This document shows, in pieces, positions 12,290 to 24,200 of a stretch of 64,000 nt of DNA (the stretch's first letter is position 1; every line of letters starts with the position of its first letter). This DNA is from Cladorhizidae sp. MBARI D1340-BT2. Its lineage: Eukaryota > Porifera > Demospongiae > Poecilosclerida > Cladorhizidae. A program made the translations under genes and the position numbers. The stretch covers positions 35,851,101-35,915,100 of the forward strand of contig JAQNBH010000017.1 of assembly GCA_028752905.1 (NCBI GenBank), read 5' to 3'. Under the pieces are notes generated by a model that saw only the letters and a list, made by a program, of their open reading frames with translations, did not search any database and had not been told where the DNA came from.

Positions 12290-15200
12290 CTACACACATG
12301 TATAGACAGTCAGACTAAATTTTACATTTCTATTTCCGATTGGTTTCCCATGTAGAATTCCGGAGTGCATGGGGGAAATTCCGGATTGCTCTCTACCTCC
12401 CCCCAGTTTTTCCAGGGTGATTATCATCCCTCAAACTCCTCCCTCCCCACACATAAAACACAACACTAAAGGATCACGCAGAAGCCGTGTTTTTTTTGTT
12501 ATTGCCCAGTAGAACTCTTGCATGGCCTCCCCTCCTTTTCAAGATCTGGAGTCATTTGCTGGCACTAAAATCAAGTGCATTGGAGGGGGGAGGGGGCAAG
12601 GGTTATAGGGGCAAAGTTATGGACCTTGAACATGGTGTCTTTTTAAAGAAATTCAGACTTACTTTCAACCATTTTGTATAGACCGTCGGAACCAAAAAAA
12701 TCCCAGCCTTGGATCAAGAGCTAAAATTACCTACAGAGGAATGGCTTGTATTATTATAGAAAGTGGCTGTGTGGACATTAAGTATATACAGAGGAATGGC
12801 TTGTATTATTATAGAAAGTGGCTGTGTGGACATTAGGTACAGAGGAATGGTTTGTATTATTATAGAAAGTGGCTGTGTGGACATTAAGTACAGAGAAATG
12901 GCTTGTATTATTATAGAAAGTGGCTGTGTGGACATTAGGTACAGAGGAATGGCTTGTATTATTATAGAAAGTGGCTGTGTGGACATTAAGTACAGAGGAA
13001 TGGTTTGTATTATTATAGAAAGTGGCTGTGTGGACATTAAGTACAGAGGAATCAGGGGTGTATTTAGGGGGGGGGGGCGGGGGGGGCATGCGCCCCCCCT
13101 TGTATCATTCTCGCCCCCCCCCCTTGAAATTAGACACCACCCTTATACATTACATACACCATCATTGTATCATTCTCGCCCCCCCTTATTTTTCCATATC
13201 TGAAGTTCGCCCCCCCTTGGCAAAATTTCTGTATACAACCCTGGGAATGGTTTGTATTATTATAGAAAGTGGCTGTGTGGACATTAGGTACAGAGGAATG
13301 GATTATAGAAAGTGGCTGTGTGGACATTAAGTACAGAGGAATGGTTTGTATTATTATAGAAAGTGGCTGTGTGGACATTACGTACAGAGGAATGGTTTGT
13401 ATTATTATAGAAAGTGGCTGTGTGGATATTAGGTACAGAGGAATGGCTTGTATTATTATAGAAAGTGGCTGTGTGGACATTAAGTACAGAGGAATGGTTT
13501 GTATTATTATAGAAAGTGTCTGTGTGGACATTAGGTACAGAGGAATGGTTTGTATTATTATAGAAAGTGGCTGTGTGGACATTAAGTACAGAGGAATGGT
13601 TTGTATTATTATAGAAAGTGGCTGTGTGGACATTAAGTACAGAGGAATGGATTGTATTATTATAGAAAGTGGCTGTGTGGACATTATGTACAGAGGAATG
13701 GTTTGTATTATTATAGAAAGTGGCTGTGTGGACATTAAGTACAGAGGAATGGCTTGTATTATTATAGAAAGTGGCTGTGTGGACATTAGGTACAGAGGAA
13801 TGGCTTGTATTATTATAGAAAGTGGCTGTGTGGACATTAAGTACAGAGGAATGGTTTGTATTATTATAGAAAGTGGCTGTGTGGACATTAGGTACAGAGG
13901 AATAGTTTGTATTATTATAGAAAGTGGCTGTGTGGACATTAAGTACAGAGGAATGGCTTGTATTATTGTAGAAAGTGGCTGTGTGGACATTAAGTACAGA
14001 GGAATGGCTTGTATTATTATAGAAAGTGGCTGTGTGGACATTAGGTACAGAGGACTGGTTTGTATTATTATAGAAAGTGGCTGTGTGGACATTAGGCAGG
14101 GGTGTATTTAGGGGGGAGCGGGGGGGGGGGCATTCGCCCCCCCTTGTATCATTCTCGCCCCCCCCCTTGAAATTAGAGATTTTTTTAATTAATAATGTCA
14201 AGAAAGGTGTAATACAAGGAAGGTGTAATAAGCTTATGATATCAGGTTCAAATGATAGGAATGTCAAACTGAGGTTCTTCTTGGTTTTCTCTGCCATACG
14301 TCCACAATCTCTTCAAGGTCGCTCTCAGAGAGTACTTCTGGTGCCTCTATAGCAATCCTCATAAGGTGAGAAAGGCTGCAGTCACTTAGAGAATTACGCA
14401 AACGAGTCTTGATCATCTTCATCTGTGAGAAGCTTCTCTCCACAGAAGCAGTAGAAACTGGAATCGATAAGCAGATGGAGGCAATCTTGTGCAAATTGGG
14501 AAACATGGCCTTGAGCATGTCGTTTGAAACAAGTTCTTTCAGCTGTGATGCAGTAGTATCCCGTGGTTGCTTGACTAACAGCTGGCGGAATGTTTTCCAC
14601 TCTGTAAGTATTTCAGTGGAAATCATGGCTGTCTTCAGTTTCTTCTCCATCCAATGTTTCTGCATCTCTATCTTCTCCGTAGTGAGCAATCAGTTTCTCA
14701 ACAGACGTGTCTCCATAAGTGGGAAAAGATACTGAATCTGGTTTTGGAACTTTCCGTGGATCGAATATAGACAATGCTGATACAACAGCGTTGGATGAAG
14801 AAAATCGGCTTGTTATGTTGGCCTTTAAATCAGCAACAAAAGGCTTACCAACAACATTCTGGAACGAAAGTATTTTATCAGCATCAATAGACACCTTTGT
14901 AGATGACTTCAAGTCTTCAACGTTTTCAAGAAGCTCCAACACCCAGTTCGCTCCAGGCAAAACTGCATCATCCAAGGATTTAACAGTAGCATCAACAAGG
15001 AATGATATCAACGAGAGGTCAAGCTGCTCTGCCTGAAGTGCTTTGCTGAGCTTGGCTACTTGTGGTAGAGTGAAATCAAGCAAATATATAGCTGCAATCG
15101 TAGACAATTTGCAGAGGGCACCATGGATTCCAAGAGCTTCTGGCTCGTGGGACGTCTCGTAGATGTTCCCAATGGTGATTACAATTGCAGAATAACTTGC

Positions 15201-18200
15201 TTTGACAGCTTTGACACACCTTTCATGTGCCAGCCAGCGTGTGTCAGATGGCTTGATCACTTTCATTTCTGGAAGTTCAAGAACGTGCTGTTACCTCCTT
15301 CAGACACTCTGCTCGCTTGGGGGAATTGCGAAAATGCTTCCAAAGAGTAGTCAATGTTCTGTAAACATGAGCAATTCCAGGAGTTTTATTGGCAGCTTGC
15401 ACACAAGCCAACTGCAGTAAGTGACAGTGGCAGTGTATAAACAGAGCGTGAGGAGTATGTTTCTTGATACGTGCCTGAACCCCGGTCTTTCGTCCAGAAA
15501 AAGTTGCAGCTCCATCAAATCCCAATCCAACTATTCTTCCGACTTGTAGACCTTTCTTCTTTAAACAATCGATGAGATTAGAATAGATGGTCTCTGCATC
15601 AGCCTTCTTCAATGGAATAAGCTCCAGAAAGCACTCTACTGGTACACCATCTTCCTCCCAGCGGCAAAACACAGACAATTCTTCTACGTTGGTGACATCT
15701 GTGCACTCATCTGCCATGAGGCTGTACATAGGTGCCTTTTGAAGTCGCTTCAGAATCGACTCCTCCACCCATGTCCCCAATGATTCGATGAATTCAACCA
15801 CAGCCACTCTTGATGTGTACACAGCATTTCTTGGTGCAGTTTCTAAGAATTGCTTCAAATGTTGGCTGCCACATCGAACCACCACGTCAACCAGCTTCTC
15901 AAATTTTGTCGAATGTGCAACTTGTTCTTTCGTAAGAAAATGAGTGAGTAGGATCAGGCACTTCACTGCAGCTCTGTTCTGAGCTCTTTTGCGAGCTAAA
16001 ACATTCTGGAGTTGCTGTACAACTGTTCCACCTTTGGCTGCTCCTTTAGCTGCAAAAAGAGCTTGAGTTGCATGGATATGGAAGTCACTTCTCGCATGAG
16101 CTTTCATTTTTTCAACAGCTTTCTTCCAATTTCTGCAAGGTTGTGTGACCCACACTCCTCCAGTACGCTGCAGACCAGATTGCTTGCAAACCTTGCAAAA
16201 GGCACCATCGCTATCCTCGTCATAATAGAGCCAACTGAAATCTTTCTCCCAGCTCTTAGAGTATTTTCTCTTCGTGGATACAGAAGAGCGGTGTTTGTTT
16301 TGCTTGCTTTTCTTTGAAGGTGGAGGACTAAGGCTAGGACTAGATGCCTCGACATGCTCAGAGCTATCTGTTCTGCTATCTTCGCTATCGCTGCTATTAG
16401 CATGAGAAGAGGCTTGAGAAGTACTTGCAAAGTATGAGCGAATATCCATATTAATATGAAGAGAAATCAGCTAGTAAGGTTTCTTTTATAGAGACTTTAA
16501 GACCATGACATAATGGACTGAGTTAAAAATACTGAGAGAGAGTGGGAAAGAAGGAGGGAACTGAAGAAGTGACAAACCTACAAAGGAGAACACGTGGTGG
16601 TGTGTGATGACTTTAAGACCATGACATAATGGACTGAGTTAAAAATACTGAGAGAGAGTGGGAAAGAAGGAGGGAACTGAAGAAGTGACAAACCTACAAA
16701 GGAGAACACGTGGTGGCGTGTGATGACATCATGTCTAAGATTAGACTTGAAGACCATGACATAATGGACTGAGTTAAAAATACTGAGAGAGAGGGAGTGG
16801 GAAAGAAGGAGAAACAAAAGAAGTGACAAACCTACAAAGGAGAGCACGTGGTGGTGTGTGATGTCATCGTGTCATGACACATGCTCTCCTTTTTCCAAGC
16901 AGCTACAATATCATGAGAAATATATACAGTCTAGCCATAGTTCGGTATAGCATAATGCCATTGGTAGTCAGTCAAAATAGCTATCCTCAGACATTGTAAA
17001 AGCAAAAAAAAATATGGGGGGATCTTCCCCCCAGACCCCCCTTTTACGACTTATGAACATGTTAAGAAAATATTAACAAAAATTAGGGTACCAAGTGACC
17101 AACCATTTCCACCCCCCCCCCCCCCCCTAGAGAACTAGAGAAAAATTTGTGTATGAAACCTGTTGTCCATGATTTTGTAAGAAAATGCATGGAATGCAAC
17201 ATAATTCGATTTCACAAAAGCCCACCTCCATTATACGAGTGACAAGTGACTATATCTAATCTATATATGCTGATTGCCGTAGCATGCAACTTCAGCAAAT
17301 ATTTAAGATGGAATGTTGTACTAAAGATTTTAGAAAAAGTGCATGCCATCATAAGTAGCAGCTATATATACAGTTAGTACTGCAAAAATACCTGTGGGTA
17401 AAACACTTTCGTACTCCACGCGGAAGCCCAGGGTGCACGTCCCCTTTCCGCACCATCCAGGCTCTCCGCCCCCCCTTATTTTTCCATATCTCAAGTTCGC
17501 CCCCCCTTGGCAAAATTTCTGTATACAACCCTGCATTAGGTACAGAGGAATGGCTCGTATTATTATAGAAAGTGGCTGTTTGGACATTAGGTACAGAGGA
17601 ATGGTTTGTATTATTATAGAAAGTGGCTGTGTGGACATTAAGTACAGAGGAATGGATTGTATTATTATAGAAAGTGGCTGTGTGGACATTAGGTACAGAG
17701 GAATGGTTTGTATTATTATAGAAAGTGGCATTAGGTACAGAGGAATGGCTTGTATTATTATAGAAAGTGGCTGTGTGGACATTAAGTACAGAGGAATGGT
17801 TTGTATTATTATAGAAAGTGGCTGTGTGGACATTAAGTACAGAGGAATGGCTTGTATTATTATAGAAAGTGGCTGTGTGGACGTTAAGTACAGAGGAATG
17901 GCTTGTATTATTATAGAAAGTGGCTGTGTGGACATTAGGTACAGAGGAATGGCTTGTATTATTATAGAAAGTGGCTGTGTGGACATTAAGTACAGAGGAA
18001 TGGCTTGTATTATTATAGAAAGTGGCTGTGTGGACATTAGGTACAGAGGAATGGCTTGTATTATTATAGAAAGTGGCTGTGTGGACATTAAGTACAGAGG
18101 AATGGTTTGTATTATTATAGAAAGTGGCTGTGTGGACATTAGGTACAGAGGAATGGTTTGTATTATTATAGAAAGTGGCTGTGTGGCATTAGGTACAGAG

Positions 18201-21200
18201 GAATGGTTTGTATTATTATAGAAAGTGGCTGTGTGGACATTAAGTACAGAGAAATGGTTTGTATTATTATAGAAAGTGGCTGTGTGGACATTAGGTACAG
18301 AGGAATGGCTTGTATTATTATAGAAAGTGGCTGTGTGGACATTAGGTACAGAGGAATGGCTTGTATTATTATAGAAAGTGGCTGTGTGGACATTAAGTAC
18401 AGAGGAATGGTTTGTATTATTATAGAAAGTGGCTGTGTGGACATTAGGTACAGAGAAATGGCTTGTATTATTATAGAAAGTGGCTGTGTGGACATTAGGT
18501 ACAGAGGAATGGTTTGTATTATTATAGAAAGTGGCTGTGTGGACATTAAGTACAGAGAAATGGTTTGTATTATTATAGAAAGTGGCTGTGTGGACATTAG
18601 GTACAGAGGAATGGCTTGTATTATTATAGAAAGTGGCTGTGTGGACATTAGGTACAGAGGAATGGTTTGTATTATTATAGAAAGTGGCTGTGTGGACATT
18701 AGGACCAGAGGAATGGTTTGTATTATTATAGAAAGTGGTTGTGTGGACATTAGGTACAGAGGAATGACTTGTATTATTATAGAAAGTGGCTGTGTGGACA
18801 TTAAGTACAGAGGAATGGTTTGTATTATTATAGAAAGTGGCTGTGTGGACATTAGGTACAGAGGAATGGTTTGTATAATTATAGAAAGTGGCTGTGTGGA
18901 CATTAAGTACAGAGGAATGGCTTGTATTATTATAGAAAGTGGCTGTGTGGACATTAGGTACAGAGGAATGGCTTGTATTATTATAGAAAGTGGCTGTGTG
19001 GACATTAAGTACAGAGGAATGGCTTGTATTATTATAATAGAAAGTGGCTGTGTGGACATTAGGTACAGAGGAATGGTTTGTAAAGTGGCTGTGTGGACAT
19101 TAAGTACAGAGGAATGGCTTGTATTATTATAGAAAGTGGCTGTGTGGACATTAGGTACAGAGAAATGGCTTGTATTATTATAGAAAGTGGCTGTGTGGAC
19201 ATTAAGTACAGAGGAATGGCTTGTATTATTATAGAAAGTGGCTGTGTGGACATTAGGTACAGAGGAATGGTTTGTATTATTATAGAAAGTGGCTGTGTGG
19301 AATTAGGAACAGAGGAATGGTTTGTATTATTATAGAAAGTGGCTGTGTGGACATTAGGTACAGAGGAATGGTTTGTATTATTATAGAAAGTGGCTGTGTG
19401 GACATTAGGTACAGAGGAATGGCTTGTATTATTATAGAAAGTGGCTGTGTGGACATTAGGTACAGAGGAATGGTTTGTATTATTATAGAAAGTGGCTGTG
19501 TGGACATTAGGTACAGAGGATTGGCTTGTATTATTATAGAAAGTGGCTGTGTGGACATTAAGTACAGAGGAATGGTTTGTATTATTATAGAAAGTGGCTG
19601 TGTGGACATTAGGTACAGAAGAATGGCTTGTATTATTATAGAAAGTGGCTGTGTGGACTTAAGTACAGAGGAATGGTTTGTATTATTATAGAAAGTGGCT
19701 GTGTGGACATTAGGTACAGAGGAATGGCTTGTATTATTATAGAAAGTGGCTGTGTGGACATTAAGTACAGAGGAATGGCTTGTATTATTATAGAAAGTGG
19801 CTGTGTGGACATTAGGTACAGAGGAATGGTTTGTATTATTATAGAAAGTGGCTGTGTGGACATTAGGTACAGAGGAATGGTTTGTATTATTATAGAAAGT
19901 GGCTGTGTGGACATTACCTACAGAGGAATGGCTTGTATTATTATAGAAAGTGGCTGTGTGGACATTAAGTACAGAGGAATGGCTTGTATTATTATAGAAA
20001 GTGGCTGTGTGGACATTAGGTACAGAGAAATGGTTTGTATTATTATAGAAAGTTGCTGTGTGGACATTAGGTACAGAGGAATGGCTTGTATTATTATAGA
20101 AAGTGGCTGTGTGGACATTAAGTACAGAGGAATGGCTTGTATTATTATAGAAAGTGGCTTGTGGACATTAAGTACAGAGGAATGGCTTGTATTATTATAG
20201 AAAGTGGCTTGTGGACATTAAATACAGAGGAATGGTTTGTATTATTATAGAAAGTGGCTGTGTGGACATTAGGTACAGAGGAATGGCTTGTATTATTATA
20301 GAAAGTGGCTGTGTGGACATTAGGTACAGAGGAATGGTTTGTATTATTATAGAAAGTGGCTGTGTGGACATTAAGTACAGCTTGTATTATTATAGAAAGT
20401 GGCTGTATGGACATTAGGTACAGAGGAATGGTTTGTATTATTATAGAAAGTGGCTGTGTGGACATTAAGTACAGAGGAATGGCTTGTATTATTATAGAAA
20501 GTGGCTGTGTTGACATTAGGTACAGAGGAATGGCTTGTATTATTATAGAAAGTGGCTGTGTGGACATTAGGTACAGAGAAATGGTTTGTATTATTATAGA
20601 AAGTGGCTGTGTGGACATTAGGTACAGAGGAATGGTTTGTATTATTATAGAAAGTGGCTGTGTGGACATTAAGTACAGAGAAATGGCTTGTATTATTATA
20701 GAAAGTGGCTGTGTGGACATTAGGTACAGAGGAATGGCTTGTATTATTATAGAAAGTGGCTGTGTGGACATTAGGTACAGAGGAATGGCTTGTATTATTA
20801 TAGAAAGTGGCTGTGTGGACATTAAGTACAGAGGAATGGTTTGTATTATTATAGAAAGTGGCTGTATGGACATTAGGTACAGAGGAATGGCTTGTATTAT
20901 TATAGAAAGTGGCTGTGTGGACATTAAGTACAGAGGAATGGCTTGTATTATTATAGAAAGTGGCTTGTGGACATTAAGTACAGAGGAATGGTTTGTATTA
21001 TTATAGAAAGTGGCTGTGTGGACATTAGGTACAGAGGAATGGCTTGTATTATTATAGAAAGTGGCTGTGTGGACATTAAGTACAGAGGAATGGCTTGTAT
21101 TATTATAGAAAGTGGCTGTGTGGACATTAGGTACAGAGGAATGGCTTGTTTTATTATAGAAAGTGGCTGTGTGGACATGAGGTACAGAGGAATGGTTTGT

Positions 21201-24200
21201 ATTATTATAGAAAGTGGCTGTGTGGACATTAAGTACAGAGAAATGGTTTGTATTATTATAGAAAGTGGCTTGTGGACATTTAAGTACAGAGCAACGGCTT
21301 ATATTATTATAGAAAGTGGCTGTGTGGACATTAGGTACAGAGGAATGGTTTGTATTATTATAGAAAGTGTCTGTGTGGACATTAGGTACAGAGGAATGGC
21401 TTGTATTATTATAGAAAGTGGCTGTGTGGACATTAAGTACAGAGGAATGGCTTGTATTATTATAGAAAGTGGCTGTGTGGACATTAGGTACAGAGGAATG
21501 GTTTGTATTATTATAGAAAGTGACTGTGTGGACATTAAGTACAGAGAAATGGTTTGTATTATTATAGAAAGTGGCTGTGTGGACATTAGGTACAGAGGAA
21601 TGGTTTGTATTATTATAGAAAGTGGCTGTGTGGACATTAAGTACAGAGGAATGGTTTGTATTATTATAGAAAGTGTCTGTGTGGACATTAGGTACAGAGA
21701 AATCGTTTGTATTATTATAGAAAGTGGCTGTGTGGACATTAAGTACAGAGGAATGGTTTGTATTATTATAGAAAGTGGCTGTGTGGACACTAGGTACAGA
21801 GGAATGGTTTGTATTATTATAGACAGTGGCTGTGTGGACATTAAGTACAGAGAAATGGTTTGTATTATTATAGAAAGTGGCTGTGTGAACATTAGGTACA
21901 GAGGAATGGCTTGTATTATTATAGAAAATGGCTGTGTGGATATTAGGTACAGAGGAATGACTTGTATTATTATAGAAAGTGGCTGTGTGGACATTAGGTA
22001 CAGAGAAATGGCTTGTATTATTATAGAAAGTGGCTGTGTGGACATTAAGTACAGAGGAATGGCTTGTATTATTGTAGAAAGTGGCTGTGTGGACATTAGG
22101 TACAGAGGAATGGTTTGTATTATTATAGAAAGTGGCTGTGTGGACATTAGGTACAGAGGAATGGTTTGTATTATTATAGAAAGTGGCTGTGTGGACATTA
22201 GGTACAGAGGATTGGCTTGTATTATTATAGAAAGTGGCTGTGTGGACATTAAGTACAGAGGAATGGTTTGTATTATTATAGAAAGTGGCTGTGTGGACAT
22301 TAAGTACAGAGGAATGGCTTGTATTATTATAGAAAGTGGCTGTGTGGACATTAGGTACAGAGGAATGGTTTGTATTATAGAAAGTGGCTGTGTGGACATT
22401 AAGTACAGAGGAATGGTTTGTATTATTATAGAAAGTGGCTGTGTGGACATTAGGTACAGAGGAATGGTTTGTATTATTATAGAAAGTGGCTGTGTGGACA
22501 TTAAGTACAGAGGAATGGTTTGTATTATTATAGAAAGTGGCTGTGTGGACATTAGGTACAGAGGAATGGCTTGTATTATTATAGAAAGTGGCTGTGTGGA
22601 CATTAAGTACAGAGGAATGGCTTGTATTATTATAGAAAGTGGCTGTGTGGACATTAAGTACAGAGGAATGGTTTGTATTATTATAGAAAGTGACTGTGGA
22701 CATTAGGTACAGAGGAATGGCTTGTATTATTATTGGGGACGTTTGCTATAATTAAGTACAGAGGAATGGCTTATGTTATTATAGAAATGGCTGTGGGGAC
22801 AGTTCAAAGTCGAACCACAAACATTAATTGTTTTACTGCTAGTTCACACCCCACAGAAAAGAACATGGCAATTCTTACTCTTCTTATGATGGCCGTGCTT
22901 CTGCTCGGTCTCACCCCAGCTCGCTTGGCAACATTGCAGTGATCCAAGAACCCACTTCGTCCGTACATTCCGCCAAACTCTTTCTCCAGATCTTCCAGAA
23001 TGTTCACTTCCTTGAGAGCAGACCGTTTAGGCTCTGCTGGTAGCAATAGTCCAGGGCCAGTGTCTTTGTGAGTAGCTTGTTGATGAGCTTCTTGGTCAGT
23101 CTTACTGCACATGCTATTACTGGCAGTGTCAGTCTTGGGGTTCCTGTTAGGTTTGCGTTTCCCCTTGCAGTTCAATTCTTCTTCGAGATATTTCTTTTCT
23201 GCCTCTAATTGTTTGAAAGCAGCCTTATCTGTGTGTGAAAGGATCATCTATTATTGTCGGGTAATCCAATCCACCAATTATCACCAGAGTAAAGGCCTGT
23301 CCACACTGCACAATAACTGGATGCGCATTGAGACACACTAGCTACCAAGAGAGTCTCAATGCACGTCCAGTCACAACGTCGGTCCACACTGACATGACAA
23401 TAAACCAAACGCGCATAAAAACCACTCCCCCTCCAAGAAAACTGCACCCACGTCACAATGCACAATGGATACGGTGTGTTGTTCTGTTATGGACGAGATA
23501 CCTACAGACGCGAAGGAAGCATATGCTGCAGAGGAGAAGAAGGATTTATAAATAGAAAAAGGCAATACAGTAGACGGATGACGCTCCATGAACTCCATAA
23601 AAGAAGGCTGCGGCGGTAAAATTTTCGAAGTCTATTTTAGCTATAATAGTATTAACTTGATCTTGCCTGCTATAGGTCCTTTGATTGTGGCAATGATGGC
23701 TCACTACCAGCATCCATCTGTGCGCCAGGTTTGGTGCAAGCCACGCAGTAAGCACTGGTGGGAATCAGCTACAACTTCATAAATGATTCTGTTTATCTTT
23801 TAACGCGCACCCGCGTAATTAATTTTACGCTTGGATTTGTTGCTCTGGCTCGACTCAAACCACCTATCGAGGTGGACTGGACCTAATGCACGTTAGGTCC
23901 AAGAAATCTAATTCGCATTCAGTGTGGACGCAACGAACGCGCATTCGTTGAGATCTAACGCGCATTCAGTGTGCAGTGTGGACAGGCCTTTAGGTTTGCA
24001 AAATATTAGCCTTTCCACATTAGGAGGTGGGGAGTTAAATTCTAAAAGAAGCATTCATTCATTCAACACAAAGTGGTGATTTCAACACCCATGCTTGACT
24101 ACGTGGTCACGTTTTAGCACCTAATGATTTTGTAGAGGACCGCTTCCTCTTGACACAGATAATTGTCTAGCACTTTCTAATTGAGAGTCACAACTGCATA

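Larger units (their letters stand above)
14097..17533 (-). mobile_element. hAT-family DNA transposon (3.44 kb)
   Basis: It starts CAGGGGTGTATTTAGGGG and ends TGTATACAACCCTG and is flanked on both sides by CATTAGG (14090-14096, 17534-17540). It encodes a minus-strand hAT transposase. The CAGGG-type termini suit hAT, but a 7-base flanking repeat is not the usual 8. The insertion point is inside a tandem array, so flanks may have been changed by recombination. It is the likely parent of the 191-bp copy at 13053. Confidence 0.9.

Noticed and set aside
12714..22706. Long open frames of repeated YRGMACIIIESGCVDIK-like or NVHTATFYNNT-like peptides
   Set aside because: These are frame by-products of the 51-bp satellite (a multiple of three), open on both strands and lying inside a Spindly intron.
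22804..22914. Read-through C-terminus of Spindly exon 8
   Set aside because: The extension (ending MFFSVGCELAVKQLMFVVRL) has no CaaX box, while a good donor in phase leads to an exon ending CPQQ.
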